From Ovis canadensis (Eukaryota > Chordata > Mammalia > Artiodactyla > Bovidae): 64,000 bases of DNA. The notes under the pieces were generated by a model. It made no database searches. It was given only the letters and a program-made list of their open reading frames with translations, and was not told the DNA's origin. Of the stretch, positions 32,509 to 43,124 are shown piece by piece. Position 1 is the first letter of the stretch. The number at the start of each line of letters is the position of its first letter. The DNA lies in the NCBI RefSeq assembly GCF_042477335.2, contig NC_091262.1:39095001-39159000 (forward strand). The letters are read 5' to 3'. The translations under genes and the position numbers were made by a program.

Positions 32509-32626
32509 AATGCATACTGATCAAATGTCTAAATAGTAGGTCTTGAGGGCAGATATCATGTCTTTCATTAAAAAAAAAAAAAAACAACCCACAAATCTGA
32601 AATCCTAAGCTGTTTTAAGTGTTAAT

Positions 32627-32866
32627 AGTGCCTGGAAAATCACATGGATGGAGGAGCCTGGTAAGCTGCAGTCCATGGGGTCTTGAAGAGTCAGACACGA
32701 CTGAGCGACTTCACTTTCACTTTTCACTTTCATGCATTGGAAAAGGAAATGGCAACCCACTCCAGTATTCTTGCCTGGTGAATCCCAGGGACGGGGGAGC
32801 CTGCTGGGCTGCCGTCTATGGGGTTGCACAGAGTTGGACACGACTGAAGTGACTTAGCAGTAGCAG
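32627..32866 (+). mobile_element. BOV-A2 SINE
   Basis: Sense copy with two related monomers joined by the 'cactttcacttttcacttt' linker. Short repeat agtgcc on both sides. Preceded by a 16-base A run (32569-32584). Confidence 0.9.
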
Positions 32867-33047
32867 TGCCCTGTAGGGAACAAAATAAACAGTCTGCCTA
32901 GAAAGAAGCTCTGTAAGCCTTACTTAGCTTGATTGAAAGATAAATCCTACCTAAACCTGTTCATAGAGTTTTGATGGTATTTCTTCTCTCTTAAAGTTAA
33001 GTACCAAGTAAACATAAGTGATTTTTTATGAAGTATGTTTGGAGTAT

Positions 33048-33274
33048 TCATTGTTGGGTAGTTGCTCAGTCATGTCTAATGCTCAGTCACATGCTCTGTG
33101 ACCCCATGGACTGTAGGCTGCCAGGCTCCTCTGTCCATGGGATTCTCTAGGCAAGAATACTTGAGTGGGTTGCCATTTCCTCCTCCAGGAGATCTTCCTG
33201 ACCCAGGGATCAAACCTGTGTCTCCTGCACTGACAGGTGGATTCTTTACCACTGAACCGCCAGGGACTTTCCCC
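33048..33274 (-). mobile_element. Bov-tA-type SINE
   Basis: Antisense copy, target duplication atgtttggagtat at 33035-33047 and 33275-33287. Contains an extra internal repeat (gctcagtcatgt / gctcagtcacatg) at its left end. Confidence 0.92.
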
Positions 33275-33287
33275 ATGTTTGGAGTAT

Positions 33288-33658
33288 AGTGATAAACAGT
33301 GTAACACATCCTTATGTTCCACTACCTGGATTAACCAATATAATGTGACCGGTTCCTCTTAGAAGCTCCCTGGTGCTCTGTGCCCACCTCTCCTGCATTT
33401 TGCCTTGAGGATCCCATGCTCCCCACCCGCCCATTAACATGATTTCAGTGGCAGCAGCCAGGCCACAGGTGCTTTGTGTAGGGCATGATCAGGGCAGATC
33501 AGAGGCCCTGCCTCAGGATGCGGAGTGGTGGTTGACCAGCGACCCTAGGGCATCTCCTCTTCCCTGTCCTCCCCTCCTAAGACCTCTGGGTGATGGATTA
33601 GAAACTAAGGCTGCTCTCATCCCCAGACTGTTCTTTCTGAGAGTTTAAAGTGAACATT
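33288..33658. other. Intergenic sequence without recognised features
   Basis: No repeat family or exon recognised. Confidence 0.45.
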
Positions 33659-33925
33659 GAGGGCTTCTCTGCAGGTCCAGTGGTTAAGAATCTGCCTGCC
33701 AATGCAGAGGACACAGGTTCCATCTCTGGTCCAGGAAGATCCCTGTGCTGTGGGACAACTAAGCCCATGCTCCACAACAGGAGAAGCAACCACAATGAAA
33801 CGCCCGTGCACCGCAACTAGAGAGTAGCTGCCCCCATTTGCCGTAACGCTGAAAGCTCGCATTCAGCAACAAAGACCCAGTGCGGTCAAAAATAAATTTA
33901 AAATAAATCAATAAAATAAATTGAA
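33659..33925 (+). mobile_element. CHR-2-like SINE
   Basis: Sense copy: 'gggcttctctgcaggtccag' head, 'gcaccgcaactagagagtag' middle, AAATAAA-rich tail. Confidence 0.85.
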
Positions 33926-33946
33926 CAGTAGATAAGCTGCCAAGTA

Positions 33947-34023
33947 TTGGGTTGGCCAAAAATTCGTTTGGGTTTTTCCATAAGATGTTTTGAAAACTCA
34001 AAAAAGCTTTTTGGCCAACCCAG
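33947..34023 (+). mobile_element. Mariner-derived MITE (short palindrome)
   Basis: 77 bases with near-perfect terminal inverted repeats (ttgggttggccaaaaa at the left; the complement of the right end is ctgggttggccaaaaa), flanked by TA on both sides (33945-33946 and 34024-34025). This is the Tc1/mariner target duplication. Almost the whole element is one imperfect hairpin. Confidence 0.9.
33955..34016 (+). ncRNA. Hairpin resembling the miR-2284/2285 family
   Basis: The left arm ('ttcgtttgggtttttcca') resembles mature miR-2284-type sequences of ruminants as I recall them. That family is thought to derive from this mariner element. Pairing is imperfect because several CpG-derived positions have changed and one base is missing in the left arm. 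Whether this copy is expressed or processed cannot be seen. Confidence 0.35.
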
Positions 34024-34025
34024 TA

Positions 34026-34317
34026 TCAGATAATGAGGGTTACTCATTGTGACACTCCATCCTGGGGAATATCCTTCCCCCAATACCTCCTTAACTTCTC
34101 TAGGGAGACACCAACCAGAGCCTGGTCTTTAGCACTTGCTCATAAAACATCCCAGACCCCAGCAGAACATGCATACCCAGGCGGAAACAACCATACTCCC
34201 AAGATGAACAAAGAAGAAACAACCCCCTGAGCACCATCCAAACTATTGTTTGAAATTGTTGGAACATGTGGAGCCAAATTTTTTTTTTTACACATTTTTT
34301 TCTGATTATACTTTTTT
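34026..34317. other. Intergenic sequence without recognised features
   Basis: A 65-codon + strand frame (34033-34230) shows no motif. Confidence 0.45.
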
Positions 34318-34475
34318 CTGTTTTATTTTTGATTAGAGGATAATTACAATATTGAGATGGTTTCTGCCATACATCAACATGAATCAGCCATAAGTATACA
34401 TATGTCCCCTCCCTCTTGAACCTCCCTCCTCCCTCCTACCCCATCCCACCCCTCTAGGTTGTCACAGAACTCCAT
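34318..34475 (-). mobile_element. L1 3' terminus
   Basis: Antisense copy: 'gattagaggataattacaat', 'ccatacatcaacatgaatcag', ending in the 'cccctctaggttgtcacag' block. Confidence 0.85.
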
Positions 34476-34504
34476 TTTAAGTAACATAGTAAATATACTC
34501 TAAA

Positions 34505-35165
34505 AGAGAAAGTGTTAGTCACTCAGTCTTATCCAACTCTTTGCGACCCCATGGACTGTAGCCTTTTGGGCTCCTCAGTCCATAGGATTCTCCAGGCAAG
34601 AATTCTGGAGTGGGTTGCCATTTCCTCCTCCCAGAGATCTTCCCAATGAAGAGGAAAAGTTAAAATTTTACATAACCTGCTTCTTCTACCTCTGTAACTC
34701 AGCTTGCCCCTTGCAAAGTCTAGATCACGTAGGTCATGTAGTCTCAAAAGGTGGGGATTTGCAATACTAGGAACTAAATTTTATCTCACTCACCCTTGTC
34801 CTGCTTTTTGCAATTGACCAGCCCCTGCAAACCTGCTTAATCATGCCTGCCCAGGTCAGGCATCCCCCTCCCCATTTTGACGACTGTTCCTGCAAGCATG
34901 AAACCCCTTAGTTTAAACCAGCCTGTTAACAGCTAGTGTTGCCCACTTACAGTCTGTCTATAAAAATTCTGTAATCCCTTTGTTCGGGGCTCAGAGCTTG
35001 GACTGTTAACTCCTCTGGGCCCGCTGGCGTAATAAACCTGAGTTCTCCAACTCTGAGTGTGTTCTTGTTTTCTCGAGTACTGGTTTCTGCAATGCTAACC
35101 CAGGAATCAAACCCAGGTCTCCTGTACTGCAGGCAGACTCTTTACTGTCTGATCCACCAAGGAAG
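34505..35165 (-). mobile_element. Bov-tA SINE split by a solo LTR
   Basis: The antisense SINE runs 34505-34646 and resumes at about 35092-35165 ('acccaggaatcaaacccagg', 'tctgatccaccaaggaag'). The two halves join exactly at the consensus 'gatcttcccaacccagg' once the LTR is removed. Confidence 0.87.
34647..35091 (+). mobile_element. Solo LTR, probably class I (gamma-type) endogenous retrovirus
   Basis: 445 bases starting TG and ending CA, with a TATA-like box (gtctataaaaattc, near 34957), then AATAAA near 35030 and the 'tttctcgagtactgg' end. U3-R-U5 order on the + strand. It interrupts a SINE, so it is younger than that SINE. No internal viral genes remain, and no clean 4-6 bp target duplication was found, so the exact edges may be off by a few bases. 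Confidence 0.75.
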
Positions 35166-35289
35166 CAACCTAAAAGAGAAAATGTTGGTAATGTTCAGCT
35201 GCAACATGAAGTTGTAATAAAGAACAAATGGAAATGTTACAGATGAGAAATAAAAAAGTAGAAATGAAGGCCACCCTCAGAGAGGACAA

Positions 35290-35870
35290 AAGCATGGAAT
35301 AGAGCTGATGTGTATGAAAACCCTCCTAGAAGGCAAAAAGAAGGGGGGGAAAGAGCTAAGAGATACGAAAAGTAAAAATGGTAGGAGATGGATAAGAGGT
35401 GAACCTGAAGCAGAAAATATATACTAGAAGAAATAATAAAAATATGTTTATTAGAATTAAAGAAAGATGAAAGATCTCAGAGCAAAAGGCTCATGGAGTG
35501 ACATGACAAACAGGGTTGAGGACCGAGAAGGTGAACCCCCACATGGACATGGGCATGTAAGAATTGCAAAGGCAAAGAGGAGATTCTAAATGCCTCCAGA
35601 GAGAAAGAACAACTCCTCCATCAATCAGAGTGAAATTAGATTTCACAATAGCAACACCGCATGCAAGAAGAAGATAAGGTCCTATTTTTAAAATAGAAAA
35701 GGCAAGAACAAAATAACCCCTGAATTCAGACACTGATGTCTAACCAAATTGTAAACATGAAATTCCACTGAAGATCTCAGGCACGTGGGCTGCAGCAGAG
35801 AAGAGAACTAAACCTCAGAGACAGCTGTAACATGTGTGAGAACTGATGTTAATTCTCGTTTAAAAATCTA
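35290..35870 (+). mobile_element. Ancient L1/HAL1-like remnant
   Basis: A-rich, coding-decayed sequence with phrases such as 'agagagaaagaacaactcc' and 'gatttcacaatagcaacacc' that fit the ORF1/HAL1 region of old L1. Heavily mutated; low certainty. Confidence 0.4.
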
Positions 35871-35876
35871 GGGCAA

Positions 35877-35930
35877 GGACTTCCCTGGTGGTCCAGTGGT
35901 TAAGGCTCTGCACTTTCACTGCCAAAAGCC
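35877..35930 (+). mobile_element. CHR-type SINE head fragment
   Basis: 'ggacttccctggtggtccag' and 'gttaaggctctgcac' are the first 50 bases of the family, then lost. Confidence 0.75.
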
Positions 35931-36441
35931 AATCTATAGCCAGAGAAAAGAGGAAAGAAAATACACACATGCCAACCAAGTACTGCCAGAGTCCAGCTCC
36001 AGCAGCCAGGGAATCAGCCTGAAGGGGTGAGCGGTGTTGGCGGGGGATGATGCAGCCCCTGACTCAAAGTACGGGACTACATGTTTATTTCAAGGTTTAG
36101 GTTCTCTTTTATACTTTGACAAAAGCATTAGGTCAGAGGTTTGACATTTTCAGTCCCCGCCCCCCACCCAGATTTATTGTCTCCAGAAATCACTGTTGCC
36201 CTACAAACAGAGTTCCTGCTTCAGCGATTCTCTCAGAATCGGGTTTACTATCTATTATCTACTTCTTCTTATGTGTCCTTGTGATCACATTGTAACTGAT
36301 GCTTATGTCTGGGCTGCACACCACATTCCTCAGTTTATTTCTGATCTTTCTAAATCCTGTTTGCGCCTAGCATCCTAAGCTCACTATTCCTAAAAAGGCT
36401 TTTAGCTATTCTTAATTATTCCTAAACCCTAAGCACAGCAA

Positions 36442-36850
36442 GAGCAAGTGAAAGCACAGGCGGCAGCGACAGGCGCACTAAGTGCGGCCAAAAGGTGCTA
36501 CCCCACGTCTGAGGCCAGGGGCAGCGGCCGAGAGTGTCAGGCTGCGACGGTGCGGGAACGGCCAAGAGGAGCTACCCCACGTCTGAGGCCAGGGGCAGCG
36601 GCCCTGAGGAGCAACCCCACGCCCGAGGCCAGGGGCTACGGCCGGGAGGAGCAACCCCACGTCCAAGGAGTGGTGGCTGCGTGGGCCCAGGACGGCCTAG
36701 AGGAGCTATCCCACTTCGAAGGTCAGGAATGGTGGCAGTAAGGAGATACCCCTCGTCCAAGGTAAGGAGCAGCAGCTGTGCTTTGCTGGAGTAGCCGTGA
36801 AGAGATACCCCAAGCCCAAGGGAAGAGATACCCCACGCCCAAGGTAGGAG
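36442..36850 (+). repeat. BovB 5' tandem-repeat region
   Basis: Irregular 35-50 base units built on 'gaggagc(t/a)accccacg…' and 'gaggccaggggc', at least six copies, CpG-rich compared with the surrounding AT-rich DNA. In RTE elements the 5' region is presumed to hold the internal promoter; that role here is inference. Confidence 0.8.
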
Positions 36851-37242
36851 AAACCCAAGTAAGATGGTAGGTGTTGTAAGAGGGCATCAGAGGGCAGACA
36901 CACTGAAACCATACTCACAGAAAACTAGTCAATCTAATCACACTAGGACCTCAGCCTTGTCTAACTCAATGAAACTAAGCCATGCCCACAGGGCAAGCCA
37001 AGACGGGCGGGTCATGGTGGAGAGGTCTGACAGAATGTGGTCCACTGGAGAAGGGAATGGCAAACCACTTCAGTATTCTTGCCTTGAGAACCTCATGAAC
37101 AGTATGAAAAGGCAAAATGATAGGATATTGAAAGAGGAACTCCCCAGGTCGGTAGGTGCCCAATGTGCTACTGGAGATCAGTGGAAAAATAACTCTAGAA
37201 AGAATGAAGGGATAGAGCCAAAGAAAAAAACAATACCCAGCT

Positions 37243-39732
37243 GTGGATGTGACTGGTGATAGAAGCAAGGTCCGATGCTGTAAAGTGCAATATTGCATAG
37301 GAACCTGGAATGTCAGGTCCATGAATCCAGGCAAATTGGAAGTGGTCAAACAGCAGATGGTGAAAGTGAACATCGGCATTCTAGGAATCAGTGAACTAAA
37401 ATGGACTGGAATGGGTGAATTTAACTCAGATGACTATTATATCTACTACTGTGGGCAGGAATCCCTCAGAAGAAATGGAGTAGCCATCATGGTCAACAAA
37501 AGAGTCCGAAATGCAGTACCTGGATGCAATCTCAAAAATGACCAAATGATCTCTGTTCGTTTCCAAGGCAAACCATTCAATATCATGGTAATCCAAGTCT
37601 ATGCCCCAACCAGTAACACTGAAGAAGCTGAAGTTGAACGGTTCTCTGAAGACCTACAAGACCTTTTAGAACTAACAACCAAAAAAAATGTCGTTTTCAT
37701 TATAGGGGACTGGAATGCAAAAGTAGGAAGTCAAGAAACACCTGGAGTAACTGGCAAATTTGGCCTTGGAATGCAGAATGAAGCAGGGCAAAGACTAATA
37801 GAGTTTTGCCAAGAAAATGCACTGGTCATAGCAAACACCCTCTTCCAACAACACAAGAGAAGACTGTACACATGGACATCACCAGATGGTCAACACCGAA
37901 ATCAGACTGATTATATTCTATGCAGCCAAAGATGGAGAAGCTCTATACAGTCAACAAAAACAAGACCAGGAGCTGACTGCGGCTCAGATCATGAACTCCT
38001 TATTACCAAATTCAGACTTAAATTGAAGAAAGTAGGGAAAACCGCTAGACCGTTCAGGTATGACCTAAATCAAATCCCTTATGACTACACCTTGGAAGTG
38101 AGAAATAGATTTAAGGGCCTAGATCTGATAGATAGAGTGCCTGATGAACTATGGAATGAGGTTCGTGACACTGTACAGGAGACAGGGATCAAGACCATCC
38201 CCATGGCAAAGAAATGCAAAAAAGCAAAATGGCTGTCTGGAGAGGCCTTACAAATAGCTGTGAAAAGAAGAGAAGCAAAAAGCAAAGGAGAAAAGGAAAG
38301 ATATAAGCATCTGAATGCAGAGTTCCAGAGTATAGCAAGAAGAGCTAAGAAAGCCTTCATCAGCGATCAATGCAAAGAAATAGAGGAAAAGAACAGAATG
38401 GGAACAACTAGAGATCTCTTCAAGAAAATTAGAGATACCAAGGGAACATTTCATGCAAAGATGGGCTCAATAAAGGACAGAAATGGTCTGGACCTAACAG
38501 AAGTAGAAGATATTAAGACGAGGTGGCAAGAATACACAGAAGAACTGTACAAAAAAGATCTTCATGACCCGGATAATCACGATGGTGTGATCACTCATCT
38601 AGAGCCAGACATGCTAGAATGTGAAGTCAAGTGGGCCTTGGAAAGCATCACTACGAACAAAGCTAATGGAGGTGATGGAATTCCAGTTGAGCTATTTCAA
38701 ATCCTGAAAGATGATGCTGTGAAAGTGCTGCACTCAATGTGCCAGCAAATTTGGAAAACTCAGCAGTGGCCACAGGACTGGAAAAGGTCAGTTTTCATTC
38801 CAATCCCAAAGAAAGGCAATGCCAAAGAATGCTCAAACTACTGCACAATGCAATTATCTCACATGCTAGTAAAGCTCAAAATCCTCCAAGCCAGGCTTCA
38901 GCAATACGTGAACCGTGAACTTCCTGATGTTCAAGCTGGTTTTAGAAAAGGCAGAGGAACCAGAGATCAAATTGCCAACATCCGCTGGATCATGGGAAAA
39001 GCAAGAAAGTTCCAGAAAAACATCTATTTCTGCTTTATTGACTATGCCAAAACCTTTGACTGTGTGGATTACAATAAACTGTGGAAAACTCTGAGAGAGA
39101 TGGGAATACCAGACCACCTGACCTGCCTCTTGAGAAATCTGTATGTAGGTCAGGAAGCAACAGTTAGAACTGGACATGGAACAACAGACTGGTTCCAAAT
39201 AGGAAAAGGAGTATGTCAAGGCTGTATATTGTCACCCTGCTTATTTAACTTCTATGCAGAGTACATCATGAGAAACGCTGGGCTGGAAGAATCACAAGCT
39301 GGAATCAAGATTGCCGGGAGAAATATCAATCACCTCAGATATGCAGATGACACCACCCTTAGGGCAGAAAATGAAGAGGAACTAAAAAGCCTCTTGGTGA
39401 AAGTGAAAGAGGAGAGTGAAAAAGTTGGCTTAAAGCTCAACATTCAGAAAATGAAGATCATGGCATCTGGTCCCATCACTTCATGGGAAATAGATGGGGA
39501 AACAGTGTCAGACTTTATTTTTTTGGGCTCCAAAATCACCACAGAGGGTGACTGCAGCCATGAAATTAAAAGACGCTTACTCCTTGGAAGAAAAGTTATG
39601 AGCAACCTAGATAGCATATTCAAAAGCAGAGACATTACTTTGCCGACTAAGGTCCGTCTAGTCAAGGCTATGGTTTTTCCTGTGGTCATGTATGGATGTG
39701 AGAGTTGGACTGTGAAGAAGGCTGAGCGCTGA
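37243..39732 (+). pseudogene. BovB ORF2 (endonuclease-reverse transcriptase), 829 codons open
   Basis: Endonuclease: GTWNVRSMN (about residue 20), APTSN, GDWNAKVG (about 155), SDHELL (about 248). Reverse transcriptase: PIPKKGNAKECSNY, FIDYAKTFD (Asp near 600), GVCQGCILSPC, RYADDTT (Asp pair near 702-703), GLKLNIQK. The ATG at 37243 is probably not the original start: in the copies at 4.9 and 52.2 kb the frame is open further upstream, and here one extra A in the run 37224-37230 disconnects it. TGA at 39730-39732 ends the frame early; similarity continues downstream for over 100 codons. Such enzymes drive target-primed reverse transcription of the element and its SINE partners (family knowledge). 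This copy is probably dead. Confidence 0.9.
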
Positions 39733-40500
39733 AGAACTGATGCTTTTGAACTGTGGTGTTGGAGAAGACTCCTGAGAGTCCCTTGGACTGCAAGGAGATC
39801 CAACCAGTCCATTCTGAAGGAGATCAGCCCTGGGTGTTCTTTGGAAGAAATGATGCTAAAGCTGAAACTTTAGTACTTTGGCCGCCTCATGCGAAGAGTT
39901 GACTCATTGGAAAAGACTCTGATGCTGGGAGGGATTGGGGGCAGGAGGAGAAGGGGATGACAGAGGATGAGATGGCTGGATGGCATCACTGACTCAATGG
40001 ACATTAGTCTGAGTGAACTCCGGGAGTTGGTGATGGACAGGGAGGCCTAGTGTGCTGCGATTCATTGGGTCGCAAAGAGTCAGACACGACTGAGTGACTG
40101 AACTGAACTGAACTGAAGCTCAGCAAACTTCTTTTGCCGTAAACATTCCCCTCACAAACAGGTCTCAGATAACAATCCTTCCCATGGCCTCAAGCTGTGG
40201 CCTATATGCTCATCCTGGAACATTCTTTGTAAAAATCCTTGAACAAATGTCAGTGGTTAACTTTATGGATTATTTTCTGGGTACAACTGCAGAAGGCTTT
40301 GTGCTTTCTCATGCTCCTCTCAAGAACAATAAGCACCTTAACATTCTTTCCAGCCAACTCGACTGAGGAAAGGAAGAAACAAGTCAGAATCACAAAAGCT
40401 AACCCTTTCATCCCGGGACCGTGCCTGCGATATGAGGACGCGGGTTGGGGCTGTGCCTCCATTCTGTCAGTAATGCCTAATGCGGCTCCTGACAAAGTAC

Positions 40501-41125
40501 TACCATTTTGAACAAGGTGGGAAAAGTTTAAAATGCAGGCAGAGAGACAGAAGAACATGAGGATGGTAAGTTTAAGAAATCAATAGACAAGTAGATAAGA
40601 GTTTGGACCTTAATTTAAAAGCAAGCAGCCACCATAAAAACAAAATTGGAAAAAATAATTTTGGAATCTGAGGAAAAATGGAAAGGAGGCAGAAAAAAAA
40701 TAGCATAGTAAGTGAAAATAGGAAAAAAGAAAGAAGTACCTTTGTATATTTCTAATGAAAGAATGATTATAATAAATGTAGTTAATTAAATGGGAAACTG
40801 TGATTGGATAAAAAATATAAGATCCAATAATATGTTTTGAGACATGCATTAAAAGACACAGGAATGTTAAAAATAAAACAGTGAAGACTTTCCAGGAAAA
40901 CAACTAAATAAATTGAGGTAATTATCTCAGTATCTAACAGAACAGAATTGAAGCCCAATTTTTGTAAGAATGATTTTTATTGTAAGAATACAGGTAGAAC
41001 CTGCCTGACCAAACTCACAACCGAGTACAGCCTAACACAGCTGAATGATTGTTCCTGGAACAAAGTTTGAGGAGAAGCTGTTTTTCCAGCTCTTGTGGCA
41101 GGAGCAGGCTGTAGTTACAACCTCC
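40501..41125. other. Intergenic sequence without recognised features
   Basis: AT-rich, no exon or recognisable family. Confidence 0.45.
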
Positions 41126-41287
41126 TGGATGTGTGTGCTCAGTCGCTAAGTTGTGTCCAACTCTTAGCGACCCCATGGACAGTAGCCCACCAGGCTCCTC
41201 TGTCCATGGGATCATCTAGGCAAGCATATTGGAGTGGGTTGCCATTCCCTTCTCCAAGGATCTTCCTAACCCAGGCATTGAAACTGT
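41126..41287 (-). mobile_element. Bov-tA SINE, head truncated
   Basis: Antisense copy starting 'gtgtgtgctcagtcgctaag' and stopping after 'cctaacccaggcattgaaac'. Confidence 0.85.
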
Positions 41288-41761
41288 CCCCATGTTTGGG
41301 CTTTTCTTAAAGAAGGAATATTATATTGGATGGTCCAGCAGCACAGCTCAGAACGGTGGCCCCTCAGAGCCATGTGGAGTGGCAGGGGTGACTCCTACTG
41401 TCTTGCCCATCTCAGTGTGGTCAGGGAGGGGGTTGGAGGGAAAGCTTGTCAGACAGATGGACAGGAGATATGACAAGTGGATGAGGGGTATGGGGGACAG
41501 TCAGATTTGTGATCCTGATGACACCAGATCTTACCCACAACAGGCCTGTGGCTGGCGGGGTATTGATAAAAACTGCTGTCTGCTTGATCACCTTGAAGGC
41601 TGCTGAGCAGAAGCCTGTTCCCAGCGCGTGCCCAAGAAAACCGATGGAAAAGCTTTTGGAGATGCCTTGCTCCAAGCTCCCCACTGTCCCGAATCTTGCA
41701 AATCAGTGACGTGCATGACAAAAGGAGGGGCAACAAACAGGACCAGAAATAACAGCACAGT
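41288..41761. other. Intergenic sequence without recognised features
   Basis: Several overlapping frames of 66-125 codons on both strands (41229-41788). None has a motif, splice context or homology that I recognise. Confidence 0.45.
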
Positions 41762-41773
41762 AACAATTAGAAG

Positions 41774-41895
41774 GAAATGGCAACCCACTCCAGTGTTCTT
41801 GCCTGGAGAATCCCAGGGACAGGGGAGCCTGGTGGGCTGCGGTCTATGGGGTCACACAGAGTCGGACACGACTGAAGTGACTTAGCAGCAACAGC
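41774..41895 (+). mobile_element. BOV-A monomer SINE
   Basis: Sense copy; target duplication aacaattagaag at 41762-41773 and 41896-41907. Confidence 0.92.
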
Positions 41896-41984
41896 AACAA
41901 TTAGAAGAGTGCATTTCAGGAGAATTACTCCAGGAAGCAGAACAATGCAAACGTAGTTTCCCCCAATTCTTTATTTTTTTGTTG

Positions 41985-42350
41985 TTAGTAATTTTTAAAT
42001 TAATTTTTATTGGAGTATAGTTCCTTTTCAATGTTGTGCTACTTTCTGCTGTACAGTAAAATGAATCCACCATATATACACATATGTCTCCTCCCTTTGG
42101 ACTTTCTTTCCATTCAGGTCACCACAGAGCCTGAAGTAGAGTTCCTTGTGGTATACAATATGTTCTCATTAGTTACCTATTTTATACGTAGTATCAATAG
42201 TATATATTACAAATCTGTACATTTGTTCTCTACATCTGCCTCTCTATTTCTGTTTTGCAAATAAGATAATCTGTATCATTTTTCTAGATTCCATACATAT
42301 ACTTTAATATTTTTCTCTTTCTGACTTACTTCCCTCATATTTTTTATAAA
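41985..42350 (-). mobile_element. L1 3' UTR
   Basis: Antisense: 'tttttattggagtatagttc', 'ttctgctgtacagtaaaatg', on to 'tctttctgacttacttccctc'. Confidence 0.87.
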
Positions 42351-43110
42351 AAGGCACTAAGACTTCAGAAAAAGATTACAAAGAATTATAGAAGAGGTCA
42401 TGATACAGCAGAAGAGATGAAAAAGAATTGTCAAATCTCAGGGAAGATGTGGAAGAAGAAAAAAAATGTTATGAAATGACTGTCAATTTGAAGATGCCAA
42501 AAAGAGAACAGATACAACTGAAATCACAGGTAGGAACACTAAAGAAAGGCTTGGGAAAACTATCCAAATAAAGTGGAAAAAGAACAAAGAACCCGAAGTT
42601 ATCAGGGAAAAGCGGAGAGATTTTTACAACAAAGGATATCCGTCATGCTGATAACTGGTGCTCCTGAAGAAGAAAACAGAACCCCCGCAACAAATCCAAA
42701 GACATAAAAAAGAGAAACCTGTAATAAAAAATAAAAGAAGACCCAAATCCTCAGTTTTAAAGGGTACCTTGCAGTTCAGGAAAGATTGAAGCAGAATAGC
42801 CAACACAGACATATTCTAGTGAAGCTACTGAGCTACTTAAAAAAAAAAAAAATGAAGTCATCAGCATCTATGTCACATTAAAACAAAGACAAAAAAGCAA
42901 GTTATCTCCAAGAAGAAATCAGGTGATCTCCAACTTTTCTATGACACATACTGTGAGAAGACAGCAAAGTAGTGTCTCTAAGGAACTTAGGTAAAGAGAG
43001 TGCAGACCAAAGAAGATTATAAACCGTGAGCTTGTCATTCAAATACAAAGGCAGGAGGTGACCACTCTAAAGCTGGAAGGAACTCAGAGGTCCGAGCACT
43101 CATGAACCAT
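42351..43110 (+). mobile_element. Ancient L1/HAL1-like remnant
   Basis: A-rich decayed coding sequence: 'ataactggtgctcctgaagaa', 'gaagaaatcaggtgatctcc', 'gagcttgtcattcaaatac'. These resemble the ORF1/HAL1 3' region. No intact frame. Confidence 0.45.
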
Positions 43111-43124
43111 TACTGAACACAGTT

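Larger units (their letters stand above)
36442..40115 (+). mobile_element. Nearly full-length BovB (RTE) LINE
   Basis: About 3.67 kb in sense orientation: a GC-rich 5' region with imperfect tandem units (36442-36850), a short leader, a long ORF2 with endonuclease and reverse transcriptase, and a 3' end with ACTGA repeats (40089-40115). Target duplication aagcacagcaa (36431-36441) and aagctcagcaa (40116-40126), one mismatch. It is the most complete BovB in the window. Known disabling changes are the A-run slip near 37224-37230, a small deletion in the RT region near 38850-38880, and TGA at 39730. Confidence 0.93.
35984..40494 (-). mobile_element. Solo class II LTR (BTLTR1-like) split by BovB
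   Basis: On the + strand it begins tgccagagtcc and ends ggctcctgaca, giving TG…CA ends, and it is flanked by a perfect 6-bp duplication aagtac (35978-35983 and 40495-40500), the usual size for beta-type/ERVK elements. The LTR proper is about 826 bases: 35984-36441 plus 40127-40494. On the - strand it shows a TATA-like aagtataaaagag near 36113 and AATAAA near 36085, in U3-R-U5 order. A BovB insertion (36442-40115) sits in its U3. No viral genes are present. The family name is from recognition. Confidence 0.85.

Noticed and set aside
36442..36850. GC-rich tandem units as a host CpG-island promoter or satellite
   Set aside because: They are continuous with the BovB 5' end, inside its target duplication, so they belong to the retrotransposon.
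41229..41788. Overlapping frames on both strands as a possible small gene
   Set aside because: No family motif, start context or splice sites; mutually overlapping frames of similar length suggest chance.
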